From positions 124,001 through 188,000 of the forward strand of contig NZ_FNFB01000007.1 of assembly GCF_900100395.1 (NCBI RefSeq): 64,000 nt of DNA, given 5' to 3'. Positions within the stretch are counted from its first letter, which is position 1. Each line of letters opens with the position of its first letter. Positions 43,804 through 52,160 of this stretch are shown one piece after another. Under the pieces are notes generated by a model. It was not told where the DNA came from and did no database searches. It saw only the letters and a list, made by a program, of their open reading frames with translations. The stretch is from Nonomuraea maritima (GTDB taxonomy: Bacteria; Actinomycetota; Actinomycetes; Streptosporangiales; Streptosporangiaceae). The position numbers and the translations under genes were made by a program.

Positions 43804-44226
43804 TTACCAGAGCTGGTGAACGGAACGGTGGCCGTCCACGATGATGATCACAACGAGGTGACGCAGCCCGCCGGAGCCGTTCCGGTAATGACGGAAGAAG
43901 TCGGAGTAGTTGTAGCTGAACCGGTGCCCGCGGCTGTCAACGCCCTGGAAGAAGTAGTGCTTGTTGAAGTTGCGGCCGGCGAAGTGCTTGAAGTTGAAGA
44001 AGTACCGGCCGTTGCTCTTCCACCAGGTGCCCCTGAGGGAGTAGCCCCGGTAGGAGTAGCCGAAGTTGCGGCCGAAGGTGGTCGCCTGCGCCACGGAGGC
44101 CACCGAGGTCACGGAGGTCGCCGCGGTCTGGCCGGTGGTGGCCGCCTGGGCGGAGGGAGCCATGGCCAGGCCGCCGAGCAGGGTGCCGACCACTGCCGCG
44201 CCCCCGAGGATGTTGCTGATCTTCAC
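43804..44226 (-). CDS. small secreted aromatic-rich protein, unknown function
   Basis: The product has 140 residues from GTG at 44226 (AGGAAGG upstream). The signal peptide is MKISNILGGAAVVGTLLGGL, cut near APSAQAATT, and a short Thr/Ser/Val linker follows. The mature part is dense in Tyr, Phe, Arg and His (FGYSYRGYSLRGTWWKSNGR, then FFNFKHFAGRNFNKHYFFQG), strongly basic and without cysteine. I do not recognise the family. The pattern recalls small actinobacterial wall or matrix proteins. It is monocistronic, with a terminator downstream. Confidence 0.75.
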   Translation of the reverse strand: MKISNILGGAAVVGTLLGGLAMAPSAQAATTGQTAATSVTSVASVAQATTFGRNFGYSYRGYSLRGTWWKSNGRYFFNFKHFAGRNFNKHYFFQGVDSRGHRFSYNYSDFFRHYRNGSGGLRHLVVIIIVDGHRSVHQLW

Positions 44227-44753
44227 GTTCTTGCCTTCCTGATGATGGATACACGCCCGAAGGACCGGATTCGGTGCCCCCGTTCCGGCCGGGCAGCCAT
44301 CACATTAGGGAGGAAGGAACGCCCGTTCTGTGGAGGAATACACGTTCGACCCCGAATGCGTACAACGACACATTCAGCCGGCCGATTTTCCGTCGGCGGC
44401 GTGTTCCAGGGCGGAATTCCGCTTCGCGCCGCCGGCCGCCATGGAGCCCGCCTACGCCCACGCCCGACGGCGAGGCGGGCTCCCGCACTCGTGAGCGGTC
44501 CCAGGGCGGATTCACTGTCCCGGTGATGAATTCCATCGGCGATCAGCCGGGATGACGTTTCCCGATGTGTTTTTCGCAGCACGTCGGAGAGACGCGACGG
44601 GGAGTGCCTTGCCGGTGGTGTACGAAAAGGCACACGCATCTTCGCGAATTTCGAATGAACCGCCGATTCACCGAGTACGCATTTCCGGGACCGAAGGCAG
44701 GCCGGAGTGGGACTCGACGAGAGCGGCGTCGGCGGCCGTGAGGGTGGCGGCGC
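44227..44753. other. gene-free stretch upstream of the small secreted protein
   Basis: 527 bp of lower GC content than its surroundings. Open frames here (such as 44223-44639 minus) have no domain-like sequence or coding bias. The promoter of the secreted protein gene should be in the first 150 bases. I see nothing else definite. Confidence 0.4.
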
Positions 44754-44840
44754 TTAGTGGTCCAGGCAGCTGGTCCAGGAGTGCACCTCCAGCAGGGCTT
44801 CGAAGCACTGATGCTCGTGGCCGTCGGCGCCCCGGCTCAT
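44754..44840 (-). CDS. 28-residue peptide ORF downstream of the P450, unrecognised
   Basis: ATG at 44840 to TAA at 44754 encodes MSRGADGHEHQCFEALLEVH then SWTSCLDH. It has two cysteines, one tryptophan and four histidines. Almost every codon ends in G or C while second positions do not, as in real genes of this genome. It starts 33 bases after the P450 stop and lies in the same frame, so UGA readthrough would fuse it to the P450. No strong ribosome-binding site is visible. It might be a P450-modified precursor peptide, a lost P450 tail, or chance. I do not recognise the sequence. Confidence 0.4.
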   Translation of the reverse strand: MSRGADGHEHQCFEALLEVHSWTSCLDH

Positions 44841-44873
44841 GTCGTCGCTGATGGCCGCCCTTCGCCGGCCGTC

Positions 44874-46133
44874 TCAGGACCAGGTGACCGGCAGGGAACG
44901 CACGCCGAAGATGAGCATCTCGTCGCGTACCGGCACCTGCTCGGCCGGCACCGCCAGGCGCAGATTCGGCAGGCGGGACATCAGTTCGCCCAGCCCCGCC
45001 CGCATCTCGATCCGGGCCAGCTGCTGACCCAGGCACTGGTGAACCCCATGCCCGAATGCCAGGTGCGGAGTACGCGAGCGGCGCAGGTCGAACGCGTCGG
45101 GATCGGGCCAATGCCGCGGGTCCCTGTTGACCTCGGGAGTTGCGATCACGACGGTCGCGCCGGCCGGGATGTCCACCCCGCCCAGCGTCACCGGCGCCGT
45201 GGTGACCCGGCTGACCCCGAGCTGGATGATCGACAGGAACCGCAGCAGCTCCTCCACCGTGTTGTCGATCAGGCCCGGATCGGCACGCAGCGTCGCGAGC
45301 TGGTCGGGATGCTCCAGCAGTGCGAACGTACCCAGACCCAGCATGTTCGCCGTGGTCTCATGGCCCGCGTTGAGCAGGACGAGTGCGACATCGACCAGCT
45401 GCGCGTCCGTCAAAGGCGGGTGGGCGGCGTGGATGAGCCCGGACAGCAGGTCGTCGGCGGGGTTCGAGCGCTTGCCGGCCACCAGCCGCCGCATGAACGC
45501 ATACAACTCGGCGCGCGCCGCGGCCTGCTCCTCCGGGGTCGAGTTCGCGTTCAGCCCGACCGCCGTACGCGCCTGGAACTGCGCACGGTCGGCGTGGTCC
45601 ACGCCCAGCAACTCGCAGATGACCAACGACGGCAGCGGCAACGCGAACGCCGGCACCAGATCGGCCTCCGTGCCCGCCGCCCTCATCGCCTCGATGTGCT
45701 CGACCGCGATCTCCGTCACCCGCGACTCCAGCTCCCGCATCCGCCGCACCGTGAACTGACCCGTCAGCAACCGCCGCAACCGGGTGTGCTCAGGCGGGTC
45801 CATGAAGACGAAGAGCCCGTCCTCGCGCTCCGCCACCGCCGCCTCCATCTCGGCCGGCTTGTGCGGCTGCGGCGACGTCGCGTCCCGATGACGCACCTTG
45901 TCGGCACTGAAACGCGCGTCCGACAACACCGTACGGGCCTCCTCGAACCCCGTCACCAGCCATGCCCGCGCGCCGTTCAGCAGATCCAACGGCCGCACCG
46001 CGCCCTCTCCCCGCAGACCCGGCGGCGGATCGAAGGGGCAACGCCCACGCTCCACCATGTCCACCGGCAGGATCCGCCGCATCCCTGTGGTGCTCACGCT
46101 CGGAGACTTCCTGGTCAAGCTGTGGTCGGCCAT
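44874..46133 (-). CDS. cytochrome P450
   Basis: The product has 419 residues from ATG at 46133; GTG at 46139 is alternative. It is a soluble bacterial class I P450: I-helix LVLLNAGHETTANMLGLGTF, ExxR in NTVEELLRFL, and heme-binding loop LAFGHGVHQCLGQQLARIEM with the thiolate cysteine. It resembles CYP105/107-type hydroxylases. No ferredoxin gene adjoins it, so electrons must come from elsewhere. A divergent TetR gene is the probable regulator. Substrate unknown. Confidence 0.9.
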   Translation of the reverse strand: MADHSLTRKSPSVSTTGMRRILPVDMVERGRCPFDPPPGLRGEGAVRPLDLLNGARAWLVTGFEEARTVLSDARFSADKVRHRDATSPQPHKPAEMEAAVAEREDGLFVFMDPPEHTRLRRLLTGQFTVRRMRELESRVTEIAVEHIEAMRAAGTEADLVPAFALPLPSLVICELLGVDHADRAQFQARTAVGLNANSTPEEQAAARAELYAFMRRLVAGKRSNPADDLLSGLIHAAHPPLTDAQLVDVALVLLNAGHETTANMLGLGTFALLEHPDQLATLRADPGLIDNTVEELLRFLSIIQLGVSRVTTAPVTLGGVDIPAGATVVIATPEVNRDPRHWPDPDAFDLRRSRTPHLAFGHGVHQCLGQQLARIEMRAGLGELMSRLPNLRLAVPAEQVPVRDEMLIFGVRSLPVTWS

Positions 46134-46220
46134 GAGCACGTCCCGTTTCTCGAAGGGGTTTTAGAGTACGCATCTGTATCTAATGGCGGACACCATAGGT
46201 CAACGCGATAAGATACGCAA

Positions 46221-46904
46221 GTGAATCGTAAGCACGAGCGGATCGCGGGTGAACTCGGGGCGCAGGCGGCGGAACGTCGTACCGACGGCCGCACGACGCG
46301 CGGCAGCGGCGCATCCCGTCGACGCGGCCCCGCACTCGAGGACGCGATCCTCGACGCCGCGTGGGACGTGCTGATCGAGCACGGATACCACGGCTTCACC
46401 TACGAAGCGGTCGCCGCCCGTGCCGGCACGAGCCGTCCCGTGCTCTACCGGCGCTGGCCGCAGCGCGACGACCTGCTGCTGGCCACTCTCACAAGGTTCT
46501 GGCAGCCCATCGCGGTGCCCGACACCGGCAGCCTCCGCGACGACGCGATCGGCTTCCTCCGCAACGCCAACGCCGACCGCGCGCCCACCATCACGTTGAT
46601 GAGCGTGCAGCTGGTGGACTACTTCCGCGACACCGGCACCAGCTTCGGCGAGCTACGCGACACCCTCCTCCCGCCGGGCCGGGCGACGGCCTTCGAGACG
46701 ATCGCCGCCCGCGCGGTTGAGCGTGGCGAGCTGCCCGACGTGCCCCGCTCGTCCCGCGTGGTGAATCTGCCTTTCGACCTGTTGCGCCACGACCTGCTCA
46801 CGACGATGCGCGCGGTGCCGGACGAGTCGATCGTCGAGATCGTGGACGAGGTGTGGCTGCCGCTGCTACGCCCATCCGCGGCCCGAGGTTCCGGGGCTGG
46901 GTGA
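46221..46904 (+). CDS. TetR-family transcriptional regulator
   Basis: The product has 227 residues from GTG at 46221. A long basic N-terminal arm precedes the helix-turn-helix (AILDAAWDVLIEHGYHGFTY, then VAARAGTSRPVLYRRWPQRD). The C-terminal domain is the TetR_C_16-like type. The gene is divergent from the P450 gene across an 87-base, AT-richer gap with GTATCT (46176-46181) and AGATAC (46211-46216) in inverted orientation, a possible binding site. Confidence 0.88.
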   Translation: MNRKHERIAGELGAQAAERRTDGRTTRGSGASRRRGPALEDAILDAAWDVLIEHGYHGFTYEAVAARAGTSRPVLYRRWPQRDDLLLATLTRFWQPIAVPDTGSLRDDAIGFLRNANADRAPTITLMSVQLVDYFRDTGTSFGELRDTLLPPGRATAFETIAARAVERGELPDVPRSSRVVNLPFDLLRHDLLTTMRAVPDESIVEIVDEVWLPLLRPSAARGSGAG

Positions 46905-47052
46905 CGACCGGATCCTGCGGGGGCACTTCGCCACGCAGTACCGTGCCTGGGACAGGGCGATGTCCATCGCAGCGCCGAAGGCGAGGCCGGGCCGCGGGCT
47001 GCCGGTGGACGACATCGCCGACGTCCTGAGCGCCCCCGCCCGCCGCGGGTGA
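46879..47052 (+). pseudogene. 3' remnant of an unidentified gene
   Basis: A frame different from the TetR gene reads PEVPGLGDDRILRGHFATQY, then RAWDRAMSIAAPKARPGRGL, then PVDDIADVLSAPARRG and a TGA at 47052. It has coding-like codon bias and protein-like composition, but no start codon or upstream part. It looks like the tail of a gene whose front was lost when the TetR gene was placed here. I cannot name the family. Confidence 0.35.
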
Positions 47053-47224
47053 GAAGCGCGCGCCCGGCGGCGGGTTGGGCAAAGCGCTTCCCAAGCTCTC
47101 TCCGTGCAGGATGCAACAGGGCCGATCTGCCCTCATCTTCCCAGCCTGGGAGGGAAGCCCTACTCAGGTGATGAAGCCGCCGACGTGACCCGGGCTGATG
47201 TGGTTCGACGATGGGAGCGCCGAC
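47053..47224. other. intergenic region before the tautomerase gene
   Basis: 172 bp without a gene. It should hold the tautomerase promoter. GGGAG precedes the ATG at 47225. Confidence 0.3.
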
Positions 47225-47644
47225 ATGCCGCTGGTACGCCTCGACATGGTCCGCGGACGTAGTCCCGATCAGGTCCGTGCCATCGCCGATGCCGTCCAGG
47301 AGGCCCTGGTGGAGGCCCTGGGAATCCCGGCCGGGGACCGCTTTCAGATCGTCACCCAGCACGAGCCGGAAGAGATCATCGCTCAGGACGCCGGGCTCGG
47401 GTTCGACCGGACTTCCGGGATCGTGATCATCCAGGTCTTCACCCAGCGCGGCCGCGACACCGCGGACAAGCAGCGTCTCTACCGCACGCTCGCCGACCGC
47501 CTGGAACGCGCCGGAGTGGCCGGCGAGGACCTGTTCCTCGGCTACACGGAGAACGGCCCGGAAGACTGGTCGTTCGGCTTCGGGCGCGCCCAGTACGTCG
47601 ACGGTGACCTGGCGATCCCCGGGCGGCCTCCGGCCGGCACCTGA
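47225..47644 (+). CDS. tautomerase-superfamily protein
   Basis: The product has 139 residues. The start is set at ATG 47225 so that proline is the second residue (MPLVRLDMVRGRSPDQVRAI). After Met removal it becomes the catalytic N-terminal proline of the 4-oxalocrotonate tautomerase superfamily. An earlier frame start at 47198 would bury it. Length and the GENGPEDWSFG-like tail (YTENGPEDWSFGFGRAQYVD) fit the Tautomerase_2 group. Substrate unknown. Its last 103 bases overlap the convergent RclA-like gene. Confidence 0.82.
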   Translation: MPLVRLDMVRGRSPDQVRAIADAVQEALVEALGIPAGDRFQIVTQHEPEEIIAQDAGLGFDRTSGIVIIQVFTQRGRDTADKQRLYRTLADRLERAGVAGEDLFLGYTENGPEDWSFGFGRAQYVDGDLAIPGRPPAGT

Positions 47645-49041
47645 GCCCCGGCGCGCGCGACCGTGCCGAGGAGTTCGTTGAGGACTTCTGTCGTGCTGGG
47701 GTGCGTGTAGATCGAGTTGCCGAGCTCGCGGGCAGGAACGTCGTGACGCATGGCCAGGGCGACCAGGTTGATGACTTCCTGGGAGTCGATGCTGATCAGT
47801 GCCGCGCCGAGAACGAGGTCGGTGTCCGCGTCGATGACGAGTTTGATCAGGCCGCGGGTGTCGCCCATGATCCTCGGACGATGCGTGGCCGTGGCGCGGG
47901 CGACGAGCTTGCCGGCGGTCCGCACGTTGTGGCCGCGTTCTCTGGCGGCGGTCTCGGTGAGGCCGACGGTGGAGAACGGCGGGGTGATGAACATCGTGTG
48001 CGGGACGGCCCGTCGATCAGCGGTGGAGCGGGTGCCGTCCCCGAGAAGCAGGTCCGCGACGATGCGGTGATCGTCTTGGGAGATGTAGGTGAACTGCGGT
48101 CCCCCGTTGACGTCGCCGATCGCGTAGATGTGCGGACGGCTCGTGCGCAGGTGCTCGTCCACCTCGATGGCGCCGCGTTCGGTGGTGCGGATGCCCGCTC
48201 GGCCGAGGTGGAGTCCTTCGACGGCGGGAGCGCGCCCGGTGGCGACGAGGATCTTGTCCGCCCTCAGGGTCCGCGGACGTCCGCCGACCTCGTAGCAGAC
48301 GGTGGTGTCGACGGAGCCGTCCCTGACCTCGGTCACCTTCGCGTCGGGGATGAGCGTGATTCCTTGGTCGCGGAGAATGCCGACGACGACGTCGGCGACA
48401 TCGTCGTCCTCGCGACCCATGAATCCGGGAAACGCCTCGAGAACCGACACCTCGGACCCGAACTGCCGGTACATGGCCGCGAACTCCAGGCCGAGGTAGC
48501 CGCCGCCGATCACCACGAGGTGTCGTGGCAGCTCCTTGGTGTGGAGCAGGTCAGTGCTCGTCGCCAGGTACGCGCTGTCGCGCAGCCCGCGGATGTCGGG
48601 GACCACGGGCACGGAGCCGGTGCTGATCACGATGGTCGCGGCGCTGACGGTCAGGCGGTCGTCGCCCGCCGCGACCTCGACCGTCGTGGCGTCGAGGAAC
48701 GAGGCCCTGCCGGTGACCACGGCGACGGTGTCGAGGGTGTCCAGCATCTCGAAGTTCCTGCCGCGCGTCATCGTGGTCAGGTCGGTGACCGCGCCGATCG
48801 CGTCGTGGTACCAGCTCTGCGGGTCGTCGCCCGGGCGACGGACGTCGGCGTGGTGGACCAGCGCCTTCGTCGGTACGCAGCCGATGTTGACGCAGGTGCC
48901 TCCGTACATCTGGTCGGACTGCTCCACCATGACGACCCGCCTGCCCTCGCGGCCCATGGTTCCCGCGAGATCCTTGCCGCCCTTGCCGAAACCGATGACC
49001 AGCACGTCCGCCGTGATGCCGAGGCGCTCCGCTCCGCTCAT
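47542..49041 (-). CDS. FAD-dependent pyridine nucleotide-disulfide oxidoreductase, RclA-like
   Basis: The product has 499 residues. The flavin motif VIGFGKGGKDLAGTMGREGR and the redox pair in YGGTCVNIGCVPTKALVHHA resemble E. coli RclA, a Cu(II)-reducing flavoenzyme of hypochlorous-acid resistance, more than lipoamide dehydrogenase or mercuric reductase (no N-terminal HMA domain). The NAD(P) motif is VVIGGGYLGLEFAAMYRQFG, and HPSTTEVLNELLG closes the dimer domain. The last ~34 residues run antisense to the tautomerase gene and look non-native, as if the normal stop were lost. The start overlaps the PAS gene by ATGA. Confidence 0.85.
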   Translation of the reverse strand: MSGAERLGITADVLVIGFGKGGKDLAGTMGREGRRVVMVEQSDQMYGGTCVNIGCVPTKALVHHADVRRPGDDPQSWYHDAIGAVTDLTTMTRGRNFEMLDTLDTVAVVTGRASFLDATTVEVAAGDDRLTVSAATIVISTGSVPVVPDIRGLRDSAYLATSTDLLHTKELPRHLVVIGGGYLGLEFAAMYRQFGSEVSVLEAFPGFMGREDDDVADVVVGILRDQGITLIPDAKVTEVRDGSVDTTVCYEVGGRPRTLRADKILVATGRAPAVEGLHLGRAGIRTTERGAIEVDEHLRTSRPHIYAIGDVNGGPQFTYISQDDHRIVADLLLGDGTRSTADRRAVPHTMFITPPFSTVGLTETAARERGHNVRTAGKLVARATATHRPRIMGDTRGLIKLVIDADTDLVLGAALISIDSQEVINLVALAMRHDVPARELGNSIYTHPSTTEVLNELLGTVARAGAQVPAGGRPGIARSPSTYWARPKPNDQSSGPFSV

Positions 49042-49502
49042 GGCAGCATCTCTCTCTCGAAGGATTCGCGTCCCGACTCGTCGAACCGCGCGCAGAGCTC
49101 CTGGATCTCGTCCTTGAGAAGGATGAGCTGGGAGAAGCCGACCAGTTCGCCGTCGATGCGGATCGGTGAGACCGTGACCAGGATCGTGATTCCCCCGTAG
49201 GGCCTGGCGACGTAGCGTACCGGCTCGACGTGGCCCTCCTCGAAGAGCCGGAGCATGGCGTCGAAGCGGGGATTGGTCACCGCCCGGCGATGCCGCTTCC
49301 TGACGTCGTCGCCGATGTATTCCGGCTTCCGGTCGAGGTGCTCAGAAGCCCACTTGTTGTAGTACATCAGCGCTCCGTGGCGGTCCAGGATGGTGACTCC
49401 GACTCCGACCTGCTCGAGAACCCGGTCCGCCCACTCGTCCAGCCCCCAGTCCGTGGCGATGCGGCTCTCGGTCACTTCGGCCGGCTCGACCTGAGATGAC
49501 AT
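49038..49502 (-). CDS. PAS-domain protein
   Basis: The product has 154 residues, essentially one PAS domain: VLEQVGVGVTILDRHGALMY, NKWASEHLDRKPEYIGDD, then RYVARPYGGITILVTVSPIR and a C-terminal helix. It has no kinase, cyclase or DNA-binding output. The conserved H/R-rich segment KRHRRAVTNPRFDAM resembles stand-alone PAS proteins linked to redox sensing. It is co-translated with the RclA-like reductase, so it may sense for, or act on, that enzyme. Confidence 0.82.
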   Translation of the reverse strand: MSSQVEPAEVTESRIATDWGLDEWADRVLEQVGVGVTILDRHGALMYYNKWASEHLDRKPEYIGDDVRKRHRRAVTNPRFDAMLRLFEEGHVEPVRYVARPYGGITILVTVSPIRIDGELVGFSQLILLKDEIQELCARFDESGRESFEREMLP

Positions 49503-49585
49503 GGATACCTCCGAAGAAGGGGGGTTGGTGGATGCCTGTCCTGGTAGACAGACCGCGCCGAGTACGGCGTATCACTACAAAGTCT

Positions 49586-49605
49586 GGACGCTTGAGCACG
49601 CGTCC
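49586..49605. promoter_or_regulatory. inverted repeat upstream of the PAS-rclA operon
   Basis: GGACGC-N8-GCGTCC, about 85-105 bases before the PAS gene start, in the gap between it and the divergent LysR gene. A possible LysR-type binding site. Confidence 0.4.
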
Positions 49606-49627
49606 ACAATGAGCCTTCTTCGGGGTG

Positions 49628-49650
49628 AGCCTTCGGTTGAGCCGAAGGCT
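49628..49650. promoter_or_regulatory. 23-bp palindrome upstream of the LysR gene
   Basis: AGCCTTCGG-N5-CCGAAGGCT is perfectly symmetric and ends 36 bases before the lysR start. It could be an autoregulatory operator or a short hairpin in the leader. Confidence 0.5.
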
Positions 49651-49685
49651 GGTCGGGTGCGGCCGACCCGGGTACCGTCTCGACC

Positions 49686-50615
49686 ATGACGTACGACCTG
49701 ACCGATCTTCAGCTGTTCCTGCAGGTGGTCGACCAGGGCAGCATCACCGGGGGTGCGGACCGCGCACATCTGTCGCTGGCTTCGGCCAGTGCGAGGATCA
49801 AGGCGATGGAGAAGGCTCTGGGGGCGCCGCTCCTGATCCGGCATCGCCGTGGCGTCGTGCCTTCACCGGCGGGATGGCTGCTGGTGGCCCATGCCCGTGA
49901 GGTCGTTGGCCAGATGGCCCGGATGCGTTCAGATCTGTCGCGATATTCCGACGGCCTGCGGCCCACATTGGTGATCTCGGCCAACACGTCGGCCACCGAG
50001 ACGCTCGTGTCGTCGGTGATCGTCGACTTCATGGCCGACAACCCCGACATCGACCTGGAACTCGAGGAGCGGCCGAGCCACGAGATCGTCGCGGCCGTCA
50101 CCGAGGGCCGGGCGGAACTGGGGATCATCGCCGACACCGTCGATTCCGGCCGGCTGGAACGGGCGGTGCTGCGTCCCGACCCCCTGGTCGTCATCACCCG
50201 GCCGGGCCACGCGCTGGCCACGCGTGCCCATGTCGCGTTCAGCGAGTGCCTCGGCCACCCGTTCGTCGGCTTCACCGAGGGGAACCCGTTGCAGGAGCAT
50301 CTGAGCGGACAGACCCAGCCGCTCGGACTCCGGCCCCGCTACCGGGCGCATCTGCCGACCACGGAGGCGATCTGCGGTGCGGTGGCGGCCGGCGTCGGCA
50401 TCGCCGTGGTTCCCGCGCGCGCGGTCGTCCGTTGGCGGCGTGCCTACGACCTGCGGGTCGTGGAGCTGACGAACTCCTGGGCGAAGCGCAACCTGCTGTT
50501 GTGCAGCCGGCGCCGGGCCGGGCTCTCCGAAGCCGCGGCGGCGCTCGCCGCGCGCCTCGAAGCGGACGGGGAGACCGCCGCCGCACCGGCCGACGGCGGC
50601 GCCGAGGGCGCGTAG
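49686..50615 (+). CDS. LysR-family transcriptional regulator
   Basis: The product has 309 residues. The N-terminal winged helix reads DLQLFLQVVDQGSITGGADR, SLASASARIKAMEKALGAPL, then IRHRRGVVPSPAG. The effector domain starts near residue 90 (TLVISANTSATETLVSSVIV). It is divergent from the PAS-RclA operon, the classical arrangement for a LysR activator and its target, with two inverted repeats in the gap. Confidence 0.9.
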   Translation: MTYDLTDLQLFLQVVDQGSITGGADRAHLSLASASARIKAMEKALGAPLLIRHRRGVVPSPAGWLLVAHAREVVGQMARMRSDLSRYSDGLRPTLVISANTSATETLVSSVIVDFMADNPDIDLELEERPSHEIVAAVTEGRAELGIIADTVDSGRLERAVLRPDPLVVITRPGHALATRAHVAFSECLGHPFVGFTEGNPLQEHLSGQTQPLGLRPRYRAHLPTTEAICGAVAAGVGIAVVPARAVVRWRRAYDLRVVELTNSWAKRNLLLCSRRRAGLSEAAAALAARLEADGETAAAPADGGAEGA

Positions 50616-50662
50616 CCGGCGACGGGCGCAGGGGTCGGGCTCCGCGGGGCGAACGCGATCAC

Positions 50663-50702
50663 GGCCGGCCGGGCCCCTCCCCTCCCAGGGGCCCGGCCGG
50701 CC
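50663..50702. terminator. bidirectional hairpin terminator
   Basis: A perfect 16-bp stem GGCCGGCCGGGCCCCT/AGGGGCCCGGCCGGCC with an 8-base loop lies between the convergent LysR and MlrC-type genes. Confidence 0.85.
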
Positions 50703-50709
50703 GCGCGGG

Positions 50710-52149
50710 TCAGCGAGGGTCGAAGGTGAGGGCGGCGTCCTCGTCGAGGGGGAAGATCGGGCGCTTGAGGTTGCGGTACGGCAGGCGGTGCAGGTCCTGG
50801 TCGACGCCGCCCGGCGTGAGCGCGAGCATCCAGTCGGCCGCGGCCTCGTACAGCTCCGGCTCCAGGTAGCCGATCTTGACCGTGACCACGTCCACCGAGG
50901 AGACCTCCACCCCGAGCAGCCGGTACGACTCCAGCAGCCGGTACTGCATGCGGCGCGAGGTGAGGAAGACGCTCAGCCCGCCGATGCGGACGCTGACCAC
51001 GCGCCCGCCGTCGGGGTCGTCGGCGATCGCCTCCAGCGAGCCCTCCAGCAGCAGCGGCCCCGGGTCGCGGGCGTCGACGCGGCCGCCCGCGCGCACGCTG
51101 ACCGGCGCGCCGACCGGCAGGTGACCGACGGCGGCCACCGCCTCGGGGTCGAACAGGGACGCGTAGACGGCGCGCACCGAGCCGTCGCGGATCTCGGGCC
51201 GGGCCAGCATGCGCTCGAGGGCGAAGGTGACGTCGTCGGCGCCGCCCGCCCCCGGGTTGTCGCCGGAGTCGCTGATGAAGTACGGCCGTGCCGCGCCCTC
51301 CTTGAGCGCCGCGTCCAGGCACTCGTCCATGGAGCCGGTGGGCGCGACGAAGGCGAAGTCGTCGCGGGCGTCCCAGAACGCCTGTCCCAGCTCGCGCGCC
51401 GCCTGCTCGGCGGCGGCCGCGTCGGTGCCGGTGGCCACGACAGCGCCGGTGCAGCGGGGCTCGTCGGCCCAGGCGAAGCCGATCCAGATGGCCGCGTCGA
51501 TGACGCCGGGCCTGGCCTCGACGTCCGGGATGCGGGCGTACAGGCTGCGGGCGGGTTCGACGCGGGTGCTGGTCATCTCGCCGGGCAGCAGGACCGGCAC
51601 GTGCACGAGCGTCTTGTGCGGACGCTCGCCGCGCCGCAGCGCCTCGACGAGGTTGCGGGCGGCGCGCTCGCGGGTCTCCCACACGTCCACGTGCGGCGCG
51701 GTGCGGTAGCAGGTCAGCAGGTCGCAGCCGGCGAAGAGGGTGGGGGAGACGTTGCCGTGCAGGTCCATCGCCGCCGACACCATCGGCTCAGGGCCGATGA
51801 CGCCGCGGATGGCGGTGATGAGGTCGCCTTCGGCGTCCTCGCGGCCGACGACGCTCATCGCGCCGTGGAAGTCGAGCAGGACGCCGTCGAACGGGCCGTC
51901 GGCGAGGCCCTGGACGATCTCCTCCCGCCAGGCGTCGTACGCGGCGGGCTCGACGGCGCCGCCCGGCAGGGCGCGGGCGTGGACGAGCGGCACCCACTCG
52001 ACCTCGGCCGCCCACGGGTCGCCGAGCCAGTCGTACCGGTCGAGCAGGGCCTGGCCGCGGGTGACGTCGAAGTCGGCGGTGCCGCTCAGGTGCGGGGAGA
52101 AGGTGCTGGACTCGATGTGGATGCCGCAGACGGCGATGCGGAGGGACAC
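50710..52149 (-). CDS. M81-family metallopeptidase (MlrC-like)
   Basis: The product has 479 residues from GTG at 52149. It matches the M81/microcystinase C family: RIAVCGIHIESSTFSPHLSG, the metal histidine/aspartate segments DGVLLDFHGAMSVVGREDAE and VSAAMDLHGNVSPTLFAGCD, RTAPHVDVWETRERAARNLV, and SDSGDNPGAGGADDVT. MlrC cleaves the last peptide bonds in microcystin breakdown; relatives act on small linear peptides. It follows the ROK gene by 11 bases and faces a dipeptide ABC importer, which fits intracellular hydrolysis of the imported peptide. Confidence 0.88.
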   Translation of the reverse strand: MSLRIAVCGIHIESSTFSPHLSGTADFDVTRGQALLDRYDWLGDPWAAEVEWVPLVHARALPGGAVEPAAYDAWREEIVQGLADGPFDGVLLDFHGAMSVVGREDAEGDLITAIRGVIGPEPMVSAAMDLHGNVSPTLFAGCDLLTCYRTAPHVDVWETRERAARNLVEALRRGERPHKTLVHVPVLLPGEMTSTRVEPARSLYARIPDVEARPGVIDAAIWIGFAWADEPRCTGAVVATGTDAAAAEQAARELGQAFWDARDDFAFVAPTGSMDECLDAALKEGAARPYFISDSGDNPGAGGADDVTFALERMLARPEIRDGSVRAVYASLFDPEAVAAVGHLPVGAPVSVRAGGRVDARDPGPLLLEGSLEAIADDPDGGRVVSVRIGGLSVFLTSRRMQYRLLESYRLLGVEVSSVDVVTVKIGYLEPELYEAAADWMLALTPGGVDQDLHRLPYRNLKRPIFPLDEDAALTFDPR

Positions 52150-52160
52150 GGTGGTTCTTT

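Noticed and set aside
44223..44639. 138-codon minus-strand frame in the gene-poor stretch
   Set aside because: Arg/Pro-rich translation without domain character; no start signal. Treated as noncoding.
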